Shown in pieces: positions 39,049 to 41,536 of a stretch of 41,536 nucleotides of DNA (position 1 is its first letter; every line of letters starts with the position of its first letter). Origin of the DNA: an uncultured Bacteroidota bacterium (GTDB lineage Bacteria; Bacteroidota; Bacteroidia; Flavobacteriales; Flavobacteriaceae); assembly GCA_902510655.1 (NCBI GenBank), contig CABXBY010000006.1:1-41536 (forward strand), given 5' to 3'. A program made the translations under genes and the position numbers. The notes under the pieces were generated by a model. It had not been told where the DNA came from. It did no database searches and saw only the letters and a program-made list of their open reading frames with translations.

Positions 39049-40311
39049 ATGTTTGCACTTGTTGATTGTAACAATTTCTATGCTTCTTGCGAAAGAGTTT
39101 TTAATCCAAAATTGGATAAAAAACCTATAGTTATTTTATCAAATAACGATGGGTGTGTAATCTCTAGAAGTAATGAAGCTAAAGCGCTTGGTATTCCAAT
39201 GGGAGCTCCTGCATTTAAATACGATTCTCTTTTTAAGAAAAATAAAGTACATGTGTTCTCATCGAACTTTCCTTTGTATGGAGACATGAGTAGTAGAGTA
39301 ATGAATATACTAAGTAGTTACTCACCAAATATAGAAGTTTATAGTATAGATGAAGCGTTTTTGGAGTTTAGAGGGTTTGAAAATTATGATTTAGAACAGT
39401 ACGGTAAAGAAATTAGAAAGATTATTTTAAAATGGACTGGAATTCCAGTTAGCATTGGATTTGCCCCTACAAAAGCACTAGCTAAAGTGGCCAATAGAAT
39501 ATCAAAAAAATTTGATAAAAAAACTAATGGCGTCTATGCTATAGATTCAAACGAGAAAACAGAAAAAGCACTTAAGTGGCTTAAAATAGAAGATGTTTGG
39601 GGAATAGGATATAAGCATGCTACGCGCTTAAAGAGTTATAAAGTAGATAAAGCTTATGATTTTATAAAACTACCTGACGATTGGGTTAGAAAACAAATGA
39701 GTGTAGTAGGCTTAAGGCTAAAAAAAGAATTAGAAGGAGAATCAGTCCTATCTCTCGAAGAAAATAGGTCGCCTAAAAAAGCAATAGCAACAACCAGAAG
39801 TTTTGAAAAAAACTTAACTGATTTCGAAGATTTAAAAGAACGTGTCTCTACTTTTTCAATATGTTGCTCAGAAAAATTACGTAATCAAAAAAGTAATTGT
39901 AATTCTATTTATATCTTTTTAAAAAGTAATAGACATCAAAAAAACAAATTACAATATCGAAATGGAATAGTTATGACTTTGCCATATGGATCAAACTCTA
40001 GTATAACGATAAGTAAACACGCTGTTGAGGGACTAAAGAAAATTTATAAAAAAAATATTGAGTATAAAAAAGCGGGAGTGATAGTAATGGGACTAGTTCC
40101 AAACAATAAAACTCAGCTTAATCTCTTTGAAAAAGAAAATCCTAAACATCAAGCTCTCATGAAAACATTAGATTTTATAGCAAAAAAAGAAGGTCCCAAT
40201 AAAGTAAAATTAGCTAGTCAAGACCTTAAAAGAATTTGGAAAATGAAACAAACTAAGCTTTCTTTAAGGTATACTACAGAACTAAACGAAACAATATCAA
40301 TTAAAGGATGA
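39049..40311 (+). CDS. umuC: Y-family DNA polymerase, UmuC subunit
   Basis: FALVDCNNFYASCERVFNP, VLSNNDGCVISRSNEAKALGIPMGAP, EVYSIDEAFLEF. Confidence 0.97.
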   Translation: MFALVDCNNFYASCERVFNPKLDKKPIVILSNNDGCVISRSNEAKALGIPMGAPAFKYDSLFKKNKVHVFSSNFPLYGDMSSRVMNILSSYSPNIEVYSIDEAFLEFRGFENYDLEQYGKEIRKIILKWTGIPVSIGFAPTKALAKVANRISKKFDKKTNGVYAIDSNEKTEKALKWLKIEDVWGIGYKHATRLKSYKVDKAYDFIKLPDDWVRKQMSVVGLRLKKELEGESVLSLEENRSPKKAIATTRSFEKNLTDFEDLKERVSTFSICCSEKLRNQKSNCNSIYIFLKSNRHQKNKLQYRNGIVMTLPYGSNSSITISKHAVEGLKKIYKKNIEYKKAGVIVMGLVPNNKTQLNLFEKENPKHQALMKTLDFIAKKEGPNKVKLASQDLKRIWKMKQTKLSLRYTTELNETISIKG

Positions 40312-40742
40312 AGAAAGAAAATAAGCTTGAATTTTTTATTCCAAAAAAAGAAAATGGATTGGGACAATGGCTTGCTGAGGAAGGGATATCAGCAGGTTTT
40401 CCATCACCAGCGGATGATTTCAAAGAAACTAGAATTAGCCTGGATAGAGAACTGGTAAAAAATAGGGAGGCAACATTTTATGCGAGAGTTAGTGGAGATT
40501 CAATGATTGGAGCAGGGCTGGATGATGGAGATCTGCTGGTAATAGACAGATCGTTAAATCCAGAAAATGGGAAAATAGCAATTTGCTTAATAGATGGAGA
40601 GTTTACAGTAAAAAGAATAAAAAAAGAAAAGAATAAACTTTATTTAATGCCCGAAAATAAAAAATACAAACCTATTGAGTTAAAGGAAGAAAATGAATTA
40701 ATTATATGGGGGGTTGTAGAGTATGTAATTAAAAAAGTGTAG
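40308..40742 (+). CDS. umuD: LexA/S24 family autoprotease, UmuD
   Basis: AGFPSPADDF cleavage site, ARVSGDSMIGAGLDDGDLLVIDRS, DGEFTVKRIK. Confidence 0.95.
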   Translation: MKKENKLEFFIPKKENGLGQWLAEEGISAGFPSPADDFKETRISLDRELVKNREATFYARVSGDSMIGAGLDDGDLLVIDRSLNPENGKIAICLIDGEFTVKRIKKEKNKLYLMPENKKYKPIELKEENELIIWGVVEYVIKKV

Positions 40743-40763
40743 TACTAATTGTACATTTTTTTA
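40731..40763. terminator. Possible weak convergent terminator between umuD and rmlB
   Basis: AAAAAAGTGTAGTACTAATTGTACATTTTTTT; short GTAC stem with A/T flanks. Confidence 0.35.
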
Positions 40764-41536
40764 TAATATTCCTTATAATCACCGGATGTAACTCGATCCA
40801 TCCATTCTTTATTATCTAAATACCATTTGACTGTTTTCTCAATACCTTCCTCAAATTGTAAAGAAGGCTCCCAACCTAATTCATTTTTTAATTTTGCAGA
40901 ATCAATTGCGTAACGAAGATCGTGACCGGCCCTATCTTTAACATAAGTAATTAATTTATCAGAAGTCCCTTCTTCTCTTCCGAGCATTCGATCTACCGTT
41001 TTAATTATCACTTTTATCAAATCTATATTTTTCCACTCGTTAAAGCCACCAATATTATAAGTCTCTCCCAACTTGCCATTATGAAAAATGACATCAATGG
41101 CTCTAGCATGATCATTCACAAATAGCCAATCTCTTATGTTTTCTCCTTTTCCGTAAACAGGAAGAGGCTTATTATTCACTATATTATTGATAAATAATGG
41201 TATTAGTTTTTCAGGAAACTGAAAGGAACCATAATTATTAGAACAATTAGAAATTACTACAGGCAAACCGTAGGTGTCTGAAAATGCTCTTACAAAATGA
41301 TCCGAAGATGCTTTAGAAGCTGAGTAAGGTGAGTGTGGATCATAATTTGTATTTTCTGTAAAAAAACCTTCGTCACTCAATGAACCATATACCTCATCTG
41401 TAGAAATATGATAAAATAATTTATTCTTAAAATTATTTTCCCAATAACTTTTAGCCGCTTGTAATAAACTAAGTGTTCCCATTACATTAGTTTGAGCAAA
41501 AGAAAAAGGATCTTCAATAGAACGATCTACATGTGA
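40745..41536 (-). CDS. rmlB: dTDP-glucose 4,6-dehydratase, N-terminus truncated by window edge
   Basis: Frame stays open to the edge, adding [18 protein letters not shown] before [37 protein letters not shown]. Confidence 0.96.
   Translation of the reverse strand, partial: SHVDRSIEDPFSFAQTNVMGTLSLLQAAKSYWENNFKNKLFYHISTDEVYGSLSDEGFFTENTNYDPHSPYSASKASSDHFVRAFSDTYGLPVVISNCSNNYGSFQFPEKLIPLFINNIVNNKPLPVYGKGENIRDWLFVNDHARAIDVIFHNGKLGETYNIGGFNEWKNIDLIKVIIKTVDRMLGREEGTSDKLITYVKDRAGHDLRYAIDSAKLKNELGWEPSLQFEEGIEKTVKWYLDNKEWMDRVTSGDYKEYYKKMYN

Overview
This is a low-GC chromosomal segment from a Bacteroidota genome, most likely a marine Flavobacteriia. It is gene-dense and mostly minus-strand, with mainly housekeeping and envelope-transport genes. 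I found no CRISPR array, transposase, integrase, prophage or toxin-antitoxin module. Left to right: partial greA; a Rieske-like lipoprotein; a metal-type TonB receptor with two Asp/His repeat loops, preceded by a small Cys/His protein; a TonB receptor behind a TPP riboswitch with its own promoter; a PnuC-type transporter with a NadR-like kinase; a PPTase; rpmA and rplU; gldD, gldE, ssb and mutY; HU; a 29-aa basic ORF absent from the supplied ORF track; rng; recX; an amidohydrolase; a TonB receptor; atpC and atpD; a large TonB receptor; an ExbB/ExbD cluster; tRNA-Ser(GGA); tatD; a retropepsin-like protein; Wzz and Wza homologs; an odhA(sucA)-metK-ahcY-odhB(sucB) gene string; a sugar-isomerase cupin; umuC then umuD; and partial rmlB. 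Best leads: metK-ahcY inserted between the two OGDH genes, the tiny COX24/mS38-like ORF next to rng, a boxA-like motif and hairpin in the rng leader, the Asp/His repeat receptor, the riboswitch locus, a terminator embedded in a neighbouring coding sequence, and several TAnnTTTG-type promoters only 4-5 nt from start codons. I did not find a clearly new multi-gene defence or mobile system.
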